Shown piece after piece: positions 9,574 to 18,105 of a stretch of 64,000 bases of DNA. Below the pieces are notes generated by a model that worked only from the letters and a program-made list of their open reading frames with translations, was not told where the DNA came from and searched no databases. Position 1 is the first letter of the stretch. Each line of letters begins with the position of its first letter. This DNA is from Mucilaginibacter arboris (GTDB lineage: Bacteria; Bacteroidota; Bacteroidia; Sphingobacteriales; Sphingobacteriaceae): the NCBI RefSeq assembly GCF_009754915.1, contig NZ_WPIK01000012.1, positions 1-64,000 on the forward strand. Direction: 5' to 3'. The translations under genes were made by a program, and so were the position numbers.

Positions 9574-9814
9574 CCGCTGTTCCTCCCTGGTTATCAGAAT
9601 GGATATTTTTGCCGTCCTGGCCGCCGGTTTCATTTTGCGAGTTTTTTCCCTCTTTCTGATATTGAATATGATCGCCGCTGGTATGGTTTTCTTCATTCTC
9701 GCCAACACCAATCGGTTTGTCGGTTTTTGAAGTACTTTCGTGTGTATCATTGGCATCAGTTGTAGATTTTTGATGCTGGCCCTGGCTGAATTGATCTTGA
9801 TTTTGAACAGACAT
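9566..9814 (-). CDS. Small hydrophilic, probably disordered protein
   Basis: 82 residues with no hydrophobic core, rich in Q, N, D, S, T, G and K, with two similar acidic or amide-rich blocks (GENEENHTSGD and GKNSQNETGGQDGKN). Its stop lies inside the first codons of the HMA gene (8-base overlap), which supports a real, coupled gene rather than a chance frame. Function is unknown; the operon context suggests a link with metal handling or stress. Confidence is limited by the low-complexity composition. Confidence 0.55.
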   Translation of the reverse strand: MSVQNQDQFSQGQHQKSTTDANDTHESTSKTDKPIGVGENEENHTSGDHIQYQKEGKNSQNETGGQDGKNIHSDNQGGTADE

Positions 9815-9847
9815 GATATTTTAATTTAAGTTTTTTGATTAATTGTG

Positions 9848-9859
9848 ATGCTTCTTTTA
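9848..9859 (+). repeat. Dispersed motif ATGCTTCTTTTA
   Basis: Exact copy, 34 bases upstream of the start of the leftward metal-linked operon, in the 198-base gap before the dnaJ-type gene. Confidence 0.75.
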
Positions 9860-9960
9860 TGAAGGTAAAACTGCTAAAGGTTTAAAATGTTTAGGCAGAA
9901 GCTACCGGTTATTTAACAGCAATAAATGATCTTTTTCAAAAGTAAACCTAATTTTAAGGT

Positions 9961-9993
9961 TTTGTTTAATTTTGATGTCATAGGATAAATTTG
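9961..9993 (+). promoter_or_regulatory. Candidate promoter of the DnaJ-type gene
   Basis: TTTG at 9961-9964 and TAAATTTG at 9986-9993 match the Bacteroidota -33/-7 consensus (TTTG, TAnnTTTG), with a spacing of 21 bases. The -7 element ends 19 bases before the start codon at 10013. Confidence 0.4.
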
Positions 9994-10012
9994 AACAGCG
10001 TAAAAAATCAAA

Positions 10013-10957
10013 ATGGATTATAAAGATTATTATAAAATTCTGGGTGTAAGCAAAACAGCTACGCAGGACGAGATTAAAAAAGCTTACCGCAAGCTGGCTG
10101 TAAAATATCATCCAGATAAAAACCCGGGCGATAAAGTTGCCGAAAGTAAATTTAAAGAGGCAAACGAAGCAAACGAGGTTTTAAGCAAGCCCGATAAACG
10201 CAAGCAATATGATGAGCTTGGCGAAAACTGGCAAAGTTACCAGCAAGCAGGCGGTTATGCCAATCAGGGAGGCGGCAGGCCGGGCGGCAGCAGGCAGCAA
10301 TACGGCGGCGGCGGTTTTTCTACCGAAGATTTTTATGGAGGAGGCGGACAGTTTTCTGATTTTTTTGAAAGTATTTTCGGCGGCGGCGCAGGAGGAGGAC
10401 GTGGCAGCAGCGGACGAAGTACACGCCGTGCAACAACCGGGGAAGATTTACAGGCAGAAATGTCTATCACACTGGAAGAGGCTTTTCATGGTGCATCCCG
10501 CCAGGTAACCATCGGCGATTCTAAGGTAAACATGAAACTAAAGCCCGGCGTTAGCGAAGGCCAGGTTTTACGTTTAAAAGGCAAAGGCGAACCCGGACGA
10601 AATGGAGGAGCAAACGGCGACTTATTGATTACCATGCATATTTTACCAAACAACAAGTTTGAACGCAAGGAAAACGATTTGTATTTCGACCAGCAAATAG
10701 ATTTATATACGGCTGTTTTAGGCGGAAAAATTCCGGTACAAGGCATAGACAAAACCGTAAACATGCCGATCCCTGCCGGAACGGACAGCAATAAAACTTT
10801 CCGGTTAAAAGGTTTAGGCATGCCGCATTATAAAAATCCGGAGCAGCATGGCGATGCTTATGTACGTGTGGTTATCCAAACGCCAAAACATTTATCAGCA
10901 AAGGAAAAAGAACTTTTTGAACAGTTGGCAAATTTAAAGGCACAGCAAACGGCTTAG
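10013..10957 (+). CDS. DnaJ/CbpA-type co-chaperone
   Basis: 314 residues. An N-terminal J domain (1-70) carries the HPD tripeptide in [12 protein letters not shown] Gly/Phe-rich linker follows (about 80-145, many GGG runs), then the two C-terminal substrate-binding domains ([25 protein letters not shown]). There is no cysteine-rich zinc region, so it is the CbpA (type II) form rather than DnaJ proper. It would stimulate DnaK ATPase and deliver clients. No CbpM-like modulator gene is adjacent. Confidence 0.93.
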   Translation: MDYKDYYKILGVSKTATQDEIKKAYRKLAVKYHPDKNPGDKVAESKFKEANEANEVLSKPDKRKQYDELGENWQSYQQAGGYANQGGGRPGGSRQQYGGGGFSTEDFYGGGGQFSDFFESIFGGGAGGGRGSSGRSTRRATTGEDLQAEMSITLEEAFHGASRQVTIGDSKVNMKLKPGVSEGQVLRLKGKGEPGRNGGANGDLLITMHILPNNKFERKENDLYFDQQIDLYTAVLGGKIPVQGIDKTVNMPIPAGTDSNKTFRLKGLGMPHYKNPEQHGDAYVRVVIQTPKHLSAKEKELFEQLANLKAQQTA

Positions 10958-10998
10958 CAGATTTTAGTATTTTCGCCCACATTTCAACTGCTGATACC

Positions 10999-12642
10999 AT
11001 GCTTTTTACGCTGATTGCCCAATTGGTTAAAATTGAATTACAGGAAATTTATCCGGTAGAACTAACTGTTGAAGATGGATTGATCCGGTCCATCAAAAAA
11101 GTACCGGTAAAAGAAGCATCCAATCTTCCGTTCCTGGTTCCTGGTTTTGTGGATGCACATGTACATATTGAAAGTTCTATGCTGATCCCTTCTGAATTTG
11201 CAAGATTGGCTGTGGTACACGGAACGGTTGGAACAGTAAGCGATCCGCATGAAATTGCAAATGTTTGCGGACTGGCAGGCGTAGAATTTATGCTTGAAAA
11301 TGGCCGTACAGTTCCTTTTAAATTTAATTTTGGTGCGCCCAGTTGTGTTCCGGCAACTACTTTTGAAACTGCCGGTGCTGTTTTAAATGCAGATGAAGTT
11401 GATTTGCTTCTCTCCCGAAAAGAAATAAAATACTTAAGCGAGATGATGAACTTTCCGGGTGTGTTGAACCAGGACCCGGAAGTGATGCAGAAACTCAGAT
11501 CAGCAAAAAAACATCAAAAACCAATTGACGGACATGCGCCGGGTTTACGCGGAGAACTGGCCGAACAATATATCGCAGCTGGAATTAGCACAGACCACGA
11601 ATGTTTTACGGAAGAAGAAGCCTTAAACAAGCTTCGTTTAGGGATGAAAATCCTGATCCGCGAAGGAAGCGCCGCCAAAAACTTTGATGCTTTGATTAGT
11701 TTAATGAACGATTATCCAGACCAGATGATGTTTTGCAGCGATGATAAACATCCTGACAGTTTGGTTTCTGGTCATATTAATCAACTTTGTGCGCGTGCTG
11801 TTGCAGCAGGAGTTGATGTTTTTAAGGTGCTAAAAGCAGCATCGGTAAACCCGGTTTTGCATTATAAGTTGGAAATCGGACAGTTAAATTTGGGCGATGC
11901 AGCAGATTTTATTCTTTTAAAAGATTTGAAAGATTTTGAAGTGATCCAAACGTACATCAACGGAGAACTGGTTGCCGAAAATGGCGAAAGCAGGATTAAA
12001 ATGCAGCCTTCACAAACCATCAACAATTTTTCCTGCCTAAAAAAAGCACCGGAAGACTTTGCTTTTGCAGCAGCAATTCCTTCCGCAGCAAAACAAAAAG
12101 TTACGGTGATTGAAGCTTTGGACGGGCAACTGATCACCAACAAAATTGAAACAGCATTACCTGTAAAAAATGGTTTTTTAGTAAGCGATTTAGCAAACGA
12201 TGTATTAAAAATATGCGTGGTTAACCGTTACCGCGAAGCGCCGGTTGCAAAAGCATTCATCAAAAACTTTGGTTTAAAAGAAGGCGCAATTGCATCATCC
12301 GTTGCCCACGACAGCCATAATATTGTTGTAGTTGGCGCAGATGATGAAAGTATTTGCAAAGCTGTAAACCTGCTGATTAAAGCACAAGGCGGAATTAGTT
12401 GCATAAGTAATGAAAATGAACAGGTTTTGCCTTTACCAGTTGCAGGATTGATGAGTGCTGATGATGGTTACAAAGTTGCAGCAGCTTACACCCAAATCGA
12501 TGGCATGGCAAAAAGCTTGGGTTCTGCCCTCTCCGCTCCTTTTATGACTTTGAGTTTTATGGCTTTGTTAGTTATTCCTCACTTAAAATTAAGCGATCTG
12601 GGTTTGTTTGATGGTGATGGGTTTAAGCTGATAAATCAATAA
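10999..12642 (+). CDS. ade: Adenine deaminase (AdeC-type)
   Basis: 547 residues. The amidohydrolase domain carries the metal site [11 protein letters not shown] near residue 50, then DGHAPGLRG and [11 protein letters not shown], and [11 protein letters not shown] with a catalytic acid. The C-terminal part (about 350-547) has the beta-rich adenine deaminase domain with [15 protein letters not shown] and [17 protein letters not shown]. It converts adenine to hypoxanthine in purine salvage. An exact copy of the dispersed 12-mer falls inside the gene at 11108-11119, coding for VKEAS, probably by chance or by exaptation. It lies 41 bases after the chaperone gene and may be read through from it. 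Confidence 0.94.
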   Translation: MLFTLIAQLVKIELQEIYPVELTVEDGLIRSIKKVPVKEASNLPFLVPGFVDAHVHIESSMLIPSEFARLAVVHGTVGTVSDPHEIANVCGLAGVEFMLENGRTVPFKFNFGAPSCVPATTFETAGAVLNADEVDLLLSRKEIKYLSEMMNFPGVLNQDPEVMQKLRSAKKHQKPIDGHAPGLRGELAEQYIAAGISTDHECFTEEEALNKLRLGMKILIREGSAAKNFDALISLMNDYPDQMMFCSDDKHPDSLVSGHINQLCARAVAAGVDVFKVLKAASVNPVLHYKLEIGQLNLGDAADFILLKDLKDFEVIQTYINGELVAENGESRIKMQPSQTINNFSCLKKAPEDFAFAAAIPSAAKQKVTVIEALDGQLITNKIETALPVKNGFLVSDLANDVLKICVVNRYREAPVAKAFIKNFGLKEGAIASSVAHDSHNIVVVGADDESICKAVNLLIKAQGGISCISNENEQVLPLPVAGLMSADDGYKVAAAYTQIDGMAKSLGSALSAPFMTLSFMALLVIPHLKLSDLGLFDGDGFKLINQ

Positions 12643-12651
12643 AAACACCGA

Positions 12652-12663
12652 TAAAAGAAGCAT
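12652..12663 (-). repeat. Dispersed motif after a stop codon
   Basis: Exact reverse-orientation copy starting 10 bases after the stop of the adenine deaminase gene. Confidence 0.75.
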
Positions 12664-12696
12664 TAGTGCTGTGCTTTTTGTCATTCAAAACGCATA

Positions 12697-12751
12697 GAGG
12701 AATCTTCATCAAAGAATATAAGTTCCTCAATTGCTTCGATGAAGATTCCTC
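12697..12751. repeat. Inverted repeat between convergent genes
   Basis: GAGGAATCTTCATC (12697-12710) is matched by GATGAAGATTCCTC (12738-12751), a perfect 14-base stem around a 27-base loop. The flank TTTTGTCATTCAAAACGCAT resembles the common Bacteroidota intergenic repeat that starts GTCATTC-GAACGCA; that resemblance is from memory. It may be a decayed mobile repeat that now ends the two convergent transcripts. Confidence 0.55.
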
Positions 12752-12785
12752 CTAAAGCCGGATAACAGTGCAATAATAACTGATC

Positions 12786-13769
12786 CTAATAATGCCCGCG
12801 GATAAAACTGCGGATTTCCTTATCGTACAATTTCCTTAATTCCTGATGGGTCAACGGCGCCAATGGCGGAAGTGCAGAAGCTTCGACATTACTTTTTACC
12901 TGCGAAACTTTGGAAGCGCCCGGAATAACGGTAGTAACTTCAGAATGATCTAAAATCCAGCGGATTGCCCATTGTGCCATACGTTCGTCGGGCAACAGCT
13001 TTTTAATTTCCTGCGAAAGCTTTACACCATGTTTAAACTCAATGCCCGAAAAAGTTTCGCCTGCATTAAAAGCTTCGCCGTCAGCATTAAAATTGCGATG
13101 GTCTTTCTCCTCAAAATGCGTGTTTTCATTAAACTTTCCGGTTAACAAACCACTTGCCAATGGTACGCGCACAATAATAGCCACACCTTTTGCTTTGGCT
13201 TTTTCAAAAATTTCATCTGCAACATGTTGCCGGAAAAGGTTAAAAATGATTTGGAGTGAAGCCAGTCCCTCCTGTTCCAGACAAATCAGCGCTTCTTCCG
13301 AAGTTTCTACACTTGCGCCCCAGTTCAAAATCAAACCTTCATCTTTTAAATGCGCCAGATATTTAAAAACTTTCCCAGAACGCATTTCTTCCGTTGGGAT
13401 GCAATGCAACTGCTCCAGAAACAAATGCGATTGCCCCAGATGGTTTAAAGAATCTTCCACCTGTTTCCGCATCAGATCATACGTAAAGTTTTGCGGCCAG
13501 CCATTCGGGGCATCAGACCGGCGGCCTAATTTGGTAGCAACATAAATTGGGTTTTTCTGCGTTTTCAAAAACTTCCCAATCATCTTTTCGCTGATGCCCA
13601 TGCCGTAAACATCTGCCGTATCTATAAAATTTCCGCCTGCATCTACATAAGTCTGCAAAATTTGCATGGCTTCTTCCTCGTCCACATTTCCCCAATCGGC
13701 ACTGCCTAATTGCCAGGTCCCTAAGCCAACTTCGGCTATTTGTATGTTTTTAAAAGCTCGGTATCTCAT
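12786..13769 (-). CDS. Aldo/keto reductase
   Basis: 327 residues in a TIM-barrel frame. Family landmarks include GLGTWQLGSADWGNVD, FIDTADVYGMG with the catalytic Asp and Tyr, and VATKLGRR with the catalytic Lys. The usual catalytic His position appears as LEQLHCIP, and the C-terminal NADPH pocket is VTTVIPGASKVSQV. It is a cytoplasmic NADPH-dependent reductase of unknown substrate, closest in layout to the AKR12-like general oxidoreductases. It is transcribed alone, leftward. Confidence 0.9.
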   Translation of the reverse strand: MRYRAFKNIQIAEVGLGTWQLGSADWGNVDEEEAMQILQTYVDAGGNFIDTADVYGMGISEKMIGKFLKTQKNPIYVATKLGRRSDAPNGWPQNFTYDLMRKQVEDSLNHLGQSHLFLEQLHCIPTEEMRSGKVFKYLAHLKDEGLILNWGASVETSEEALICLEQEGLASLQIIFNLFRQHVADEIFEKAKAKGVAIIVRVPLASGLLTGKFNENTHFEEKDHRNFNADGEAFNAGETFSGIEFKHGVKLSQEIKKLLPDERMAQWAIRWILDHSEVTTVIPGASKVSQVKSNVEASALPPLAPLTHQELRKLYDKEIRSFIRGHY

Positions 13770-13836
13770 AAAAGTTAAACAGTTTAATTTGATTTTGATT
13801 TGAAAGGATAAAGATAAGACCGGGATTTTTATCTGC

Positions 13837-13885
13837 TAAAAGAAGCATCGTTTATTTTTCAACGTTTTGCCTGATGCTTCTTTTA
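13837..13885. repeat. Inverted pair of the dispersed motif
   Basis: TAAAAGAAGCAT (13837-13848) and ATGCTTCTTTTA (13874-13885), each extended by one matching base (C/G), enclose a loop of about 25 bases. It lies between the methyltransferase stop and the reductase start on the minus strand. Confidence 0.75.
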
Positions 13886-13927
13886 CGGCACTAAAATTTA
13901 GATTAAATAAGAAAGCTTTTCTTGTTT

Positions 13928-14662
13928 TCAATCTGCTTTCCGGTAAAGTAAAAAATGCTGTATTGGTAAAAATTCGCTTCGCTGGTCGGGTTTAAAACCG
14001 TTTGCGGCAAGTTCTTTATTAGCTTGCGATACCGACATTTTGTGCAGTTCTTTAATTTCAATGGCTGGGTCTTCTGCCCGAAATTCCAGCAGCAGTAATT
14101 TGCCCCTGGGTTTTAACGCTTTGTACAAAGCCTGCAAAACTTCGTGCGGATAAAGCAGTTCGTGGTAAACATCAACCATAATGGCCAGATCAATGGAAGC
14201 ATCCGGAAGGTTTGGCGAAGTTTGACTTCCTTTAATAACCTGCACATTTTGCTGGCCCAGTTCCTTTTTCTTTTGGTTGAGGTAATTGATAAACTCCTGC
14301 TGCACTTCAACCGCGTAAACTTTTCCCTGAGGTACTTTTTTGGCGATGCGAAAAGTATAATAACCAGTACCTGCGCCAATATCTGCAACAACAGAATTAG
14401 CAGTTAAAGGCATTTTACTGATGGCAAGCGCCGTGTTTTCTTCCTGCTGCCGGTTGTTCCGCTCCAGCCAGTCTGCGCCTGCTGCGCCCATTACAGTTGC
14501 AATCTCTCTGCCAAAATATATTTTTCCGGTGCCGTCTGCCGTTGCAAGCCTGCTTTGATAAACCGGGTTTTGCTGTAGCGTTTTAGGCTGAGAACAGGCT
14601 GAAATTACCGTAAACAAAAACGGAAGTGCGAATGCTGTTTTTATCAGTGTTTTTTTGAACAT
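13928..14662 (-). CDS. Exported class I SAM-dependent methyltransferase
   Basis: 244 residues. The N-terminus is a signal peptide (FALPFLFTVISACSQ) with a possible lipobox, VISAC, so the protein is likely a lipoprotein or periplasmic. The mature part has the SAM-binding motif VVADIGAGTGYYTFRIA, a following acidic loop (VYAVEVQ), and the DLAIMVDVYHEL block. An exported methyltransferase is unusual because SAM is cytoplasmic, though this arrangement is known in Bacteroidota. The target is unknown. Confidence 0.85.
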   Translation of the reverse strand: MFKKTLIKTAFALPFLFTVISACSQPKTLQQNPVYQSRLATADGTGKIYFGREIATVMGAAGADWLERNNRQQEENTALAISKMPLTANSVVADIGAGTGYYTFRIAKKVPQGKVYAVEVQQEFINYLNQKKKELGQQNVQVIKGSQTSPNLPDASIDLAIMVDVYHELLYPHEVLQALYKALKPRGKLLLLEFRAEDPAIEIKELHKMSVSQANKELAANGFKPDQRSEFLPIQHFLLYRKAD

Positions 14663-15113
14663 ATTACTTAAACAAGCAAATATCTTGTTTGTGAGGAGAA
14701 CTTATCAAAGAAAAATAAAGGTGTTGTTCTTATCATAAAACAGCCTTTCCTGTAAATCCATCTTCCGCAAAAAACCAAAACACTTAAAATTAACCGGCTT
14801 CCTTTGAATATTCATTCACTATTAAAAATCCTGCTTATTAAATTACTAATTATTTAATAAATACTTCTATTAATATTACATACGATAGCTAATTTAAGTT
14901 TTTTTTGATAAAAATTGAAAGATTTGTATTATTTATAATAAATTGCGCAATAAAAAGATCCTTGTTTATGCAGATGCTTCAAAATCTAATACTTTTAACC
15001 CAAAACTGAAATGGATTATACAAAAAGTGTTCTTCTTGATAGCTCCATTAACACCGTCCTGCATTTTAAATCCACCTCTCCTTATATTTCTAACTAAACA
15101 AAAACTTCCTGAA
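14663..15113. other. Leader region upstream of the ammonium transporter gene
   Basis: 451 bases, very AT-rich between 14810 and 14940. The transporter frame stays open back to 14943, but that extension has no signal or family match and starts from TTG, so I treat it as non-coding. No riboswitch or clear hairpin was recognised. Confidence 0.4.
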
Positions 15114-16421
15114 ATGAAAAAATCATTACCATTTATTCTGCTGCTCATTGTAATGGTAGTTGCCCTGTTTTTTAGTTCTGTTGATTTAACCATGGTTAAA
15201 AACAGTAAAATTGATACCGGCGATACGGCCTGGATGCTTATTTCTACCGCCCTGGTATTGGTGATGACGCCGGGGCTGGCGTTTTTTTACGGCGGAATGG
15301 TCCGTAAAAAGAACATGATTTCTACCATGCTGCAAAGTTTGGTTTGTATGGGAATGATAACGGTGATCTGGGTGGTATTTGGGTTCAGCCTTGCTTTCGG
15401 GACTGATTTTCATGGCATTATTGGCAACCCGGCAACTTTCTTCCTGATGAAAGGAACACTTGGAAACAGTACCTGGCCTTTAATGCCAACTATTCCGATT
15501 ATTTTATTTGCCATGTTCCAACTTAAATTTGCGGTTATTACCCCAGCTTTAATTACCGGCGCATTTGCAGAACGGATCCGTTTTAACTCCTATCTTATCT
15601 TTTTATGCCTTTTTATCGTTTTTATTTACGCACCGCTTGCCCATGCTACCTGGCATCCGGATGGCTTAATGTTTAAAGCAGGTGTTTTAGATTTTGCAGG
15701 CGGAACAGTTGTACACATGTCTGCCGGCTGGGCAGCCCTTGCTTCGGCCTTGTATTTAAAACAGCGTAATTCTCCGGACCACACCCCTGCCAGGATCAGC
15801 TACGTAATATTAGGAACAGGTTTATTATGGTTCGGCTGGTTTGGTTTCAATGCAGGTTCTGCAGGCGGTGCTAACATCCTTGCTGCTACTGCCTTGGCCA
15901 CTACCACTACTGCTTCTGCGGCAGCCGCCATGACCTGGCTGTTTTTTGATATGCTGAGAGGGAAAAAACCTTCTGCAATGGGTGCCTGCATTGGCGCAGT
16001 TGTAGGGCTGGTAGCTATTACGCCTGCTGCGGGTTATGTTACCGTTGCGCATTCTTTAGTTATTGGTATTGTATCTTCTGTTGTAAGCAACCTGATCGTG
16101 ATCTGGCGTACCGGCACCAGTATTGATGATACACTGGATGTTTTTCCATGTCACGGTGTTGGTGGGATGATGGGTATGCTGCTAACAGGCGTTTTTGCCA
16201 ACACAGCTGTAAATAGTGGCAATACTACAGGCAATGGACTTTTTTATGGAGAAACACACTTATTTTTTATACACCTGATTGCCCTAATTGCTGTTTCTGC
16301 TTTTGCTTTCTTTGGATCGATGATTTTATTAAGGGTAACTAACCTGATCAGCCCGTTAAGGGTAAGCCTGGATGAAGAAATTGCAGGTTTAGATCAAAGC
16401 CAGCACGATGAAGAGCTTTAA
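15114..16421 (+). CDS. amt: Ammonium transporter (Amt/MEP/Rh family)
   Basis: 435 residues with a leading hydrophobic segment followed by eleven membrane spans. Amt landmarks are DTAWMLISTALVLVMTPGLA, the first pore His region in APLAHATWHPDG, DFAGGTVVHMSAGWAAL, and GTGLLWFGWFGFNAGS. The second pore His lies in DVFPCHGVGGMMGMLL. The start is ATG 15114 (MKKSLPFIL). The pairing with a glutamine synthetase gene 297 bases downstream fits uptake plus assimilation of ammonium. Confidence 0.94.
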   Translation: MKKSLPFILLLIVMVVALFFSSVDLTMVKNSKIDTGDTAWMLISTALVLVMTPGLAFFYGGMVRKKNMISTMLQSLVCMGMITVIWVVFGFSLAFGTDFHGIIGNPATFFLMKGTLGNSTWPLMPTIPIILFAMFQLKFAVITPALITGAFAERIRFNSYLIFLCLFIVFIYAPLAHATWHPDGLMFKAGVLDFAGGTVVHMSAGWAALASALYLKQRNSPDHTPARISYVILGTGLLWFGWFGFNAGSAGGANILAATALATTTTASAAAAMTWLFFDMLRGKKPSAMGACIGAVVGLVAITPAAGYVTVAHSLVIGIVSSVVSNLIVIWRTGTSIDDTLDVFPCHGVGGMMGMLLTGVFANTAVNSGNTTGNGLFYGETHLFFIHLIALIAVSAFAFFGSMILLRVTNLISPLRVSLDEEIAGLDQSQHDEEL

Positions 16422-16640
16422 AATCCTATATACTTCTTTTATCATATAAAAATTAATCAAAACCGATAATTTTAAGATAAAATATCATGCTTAAAACTAT
16501 TTTATTTAATATGTTAAGCAATTTTATTTTATCAATTTCTTAAAAAAGCCAATTTTTAAGAAGTAAAAAACATGATAAATTTAAAAAATAACACATTTAA
16601 TAAAATGTTTTTCAAAAATTAATAAATATAACAATATAAA

Positions 16641-16671
16641 TTTAATTTTTTATTCATATCTGCTATATTTG
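16641..16671 (+). promoter_or_regulatory. Candidate promoter of the glutamine synthetase gene
   Basis: TATATTTG (16664-16671) fits the -7 element TAnnTTTG. A weak -33 element, TTTA, lies 19 bases upstream. The gap between amt and glnA (16422-16718) is extremely AT-rich and holds no gene, so glnA probably has its own promoter. Confidence 0.4.
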
Positions 16672-16718
16672 GATATAGAATTAATGAAAATTAAAAATAC
16701 AAACAGGATTAATTAACA

Positions 16719-17768
16719 ATGGCAGCAAAACTTGAATACATCTGGCTGGATGGCTACAAACCGACCCAAAGCCTGCGTAGCAAAACTAAAATTGAAAAAG
16801 ACTTCAGCGGCAAATTAGAAGATTGTCCGGAATGGAGCTTTGATGGTTCTTCCACCGAGCAAGCTCCCGGAGGTTCATCAGATTGTATCCTGAAACCTGT
16901 TTTCATTTGTAAAGATCCGCAAAGAAGAAACGGGTATCTGGTGATGTGTGAAGTATTAACTTCAGACGGAAACGCCCATCCAACCAATGGCCGTGCCATG
17001 ATTGATGATGACGATAACGATTTTTGGTTCGGTTTTGAGCAGGAGTATTTTCTTTGGAACCCTGAAACTAACAAACCGCTTGGTTTCCCTGTAAATGGTT
17101 ACCCTGCACCGCAAGGCCAGTATTATTGTTCTGTAGGCGCAAAAAATGCTTTCGGCAGAAATATTGTTGAGGAACATTTAGACGTTTGTTTAGATGCCGG
17201 GTTAAATGTAGAAGGTATTAATGCAGAAGTAGCTGCCGGACAGTGGGAATTCCAGATTTTTGCAAAAGGCGCCAAAGAAGCTGGCGATCAGATATGGATT
17301 GCTCGTTATCTGTTAGAAAGGATCGGCGAAAAATCTGGTGTTTCTATCAACTGGCACTGCAAGCCTTTAGGCGCCTTAGATTGGAACGGTTCTGGTATGC
17401 ACGCCAATTTCTCTAACTCTGCTTTAAGAACAGCGGGTAAAAAAGAAATTTATGATACTATTTGCGAAGCTTTCCGCCCGGTTGTTGCAGAACATATTAA
17501 AGTTTATGGTGCAGATAACGAACTGCGGTTAACTGGTAAACACGAAACTGCGTCGATTTATGATTTCAGCTACGGTATTTCCGATCGTGGCGCTTCTATC
17601 CGTATCCCGCTGGCAACTGTAGAAAGAGGCTGGTACGGTTATTTGGAAGACCGACGTCCAAACTCTGCCGCCGACCCGTACAAAGTGGCTGCACGTATCG
17701 TTAAAACAGTAAAATCAGCAGTGGTTGACGAAAAAGTATCTGCTTTTGTTGAATCAGAATTAGCGTAA
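16719..17768 (+). CDS. glnA: Glutamine synthetase, eukaryotic-like type II (GSII)
   Basis: 349 residues, shorter than the usual GSI of about 470. The N-terminal beta-grasp domain contains EWSFDGSSTEQAPG. The catalytic domain carries WFGFEQEYFLW (metal-binding glutamates), INAEVAAGQWEFQI, the ATP-binding NWHCKPLG, and the glutamate flap region GSGMHANFS. It makes glutamine from glutamate and ammonia. No adenylylation loop typical of GSI is present, as expected for GSII. A strong terminator follows. Confidence 0.93.
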   Translation: MAAKLEYIWLDGYKPTQSLRSKTKIEKDFSGKLEDCPEWSFDGSSTEQAPGGSSDCILKPVFICKDPQRRNGYLVMCEVLTSDGNAHPTNGRAMIDDDDNDFWFGFEQEYFLWNPETNKPLGFPVNGYPAPQGQYYCSVGAKNAFGRNIVEEHLDVCLDAGLNVEGINAEVAAGQWEFQIFAKGAKEAGDQIWIARYLLERIGEKSGVSINWHCKPLGALDWNGSGMHANFSNSALRTAGKKEIYDTICEAFRPVVAEHIKVYGADNELRLTGKHETASIYDFSYGISDRGASIRIPLATVERGWYGYLEDRRPNSAADPYKVAARIVKTVKSAVVDEKVSAFVESELA

Positions 17769-17797
17769 ATAATAATTCTGTTTCTTTTTATAGAATT

Positions 17798-17834
17798 AAA
17801 AGAGGTGTAAGTTTAAAGCTTACGCCTCTTTTTA
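17798..17834 (+). terminator. Terminator of glnA
   Basis: AAAGAGGTGTAAG and CTTACGCCTCTTT form a stem with one G-T pair and a loop of about 7 bases (TTTAAAG), followed by a T run. It lies 30 bases after the glnA stop. Confidence 0.85.
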
Positions 17835-17842
17835 TTTGGTAA

Positions 17843-17971
17843 TTATTCTACCCCAAATAAACGCGAACGTAAAACGATAGCCATTCTTTCCCGGTTAAAA
17901 TAGCTAAAGACCGCTTTTAAAAGTTCAAAATCCCGACGAGAAAAGGCAATTTCTCCATGAGAAAGAGCAGA
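17843..17971 (-). pseudogene. Gene fragment, 42 codons, family not identified
   Basis: On the minus strand a frame reads SALSHGEIAFSRRD, continues through FELLKAVFSYFNRERMAIVL, and ends RSRLFGVE before a stop. The composition is strongly protein-like, but it has no start and an in-frame stop just upstream. It looks like the C-terminal end of a lost gene. I do not recognise the parent family. Confidence 0.35.
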
Positions 17972-17997
17972 TTAAGGACAGCTAAATTTTATGCTTG

Positions 17998-18009
17998 TAA
18001 AAGAAGCAT
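17998..18009 (-). repeat. Dispersed motif upstream of GH30
   Basis: Exact reverse-orientation copy preceded by GCTAAATTTTATGCTTG, the usual extension. It lies 96 bases before the GH30 start. Confidence 0.7.
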
Positions 18010-18105
18010 AGATTTTCAAAAACAGTGGGATTAAAAGTCCAAAGTTCAAAAGGACAGGATTGTAAATATTGCAATCACGACCAGCAGGAATATGTAATTT
18101 TGTAA

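Noticed and set aside
9437-9730. 97-codon rightward open frame over the HMA operon
   Set aside because: It lies antisense to two better-supported genes (HMA protein and disordered protein) and has no family features.
10209-10508. 99-codon rightward frame within the DnaJ-type gene
   Set aside because: Same-strand shadow frame over the Gly/Phe-rich linker, caused by its biased composition.
11108-11119. Exact 12-mer inside the adenine deaminase gene
   Set aside because: It is coding (VKEAS) without the usual extension; not treated as an independent repeat element, though counted.
14943-15113. Upstream extension of the ammonium transporter frame
   Set aside because: It starts with TTG, adds 57 residues without family match, and the internal ATG gives the standard Amt start.
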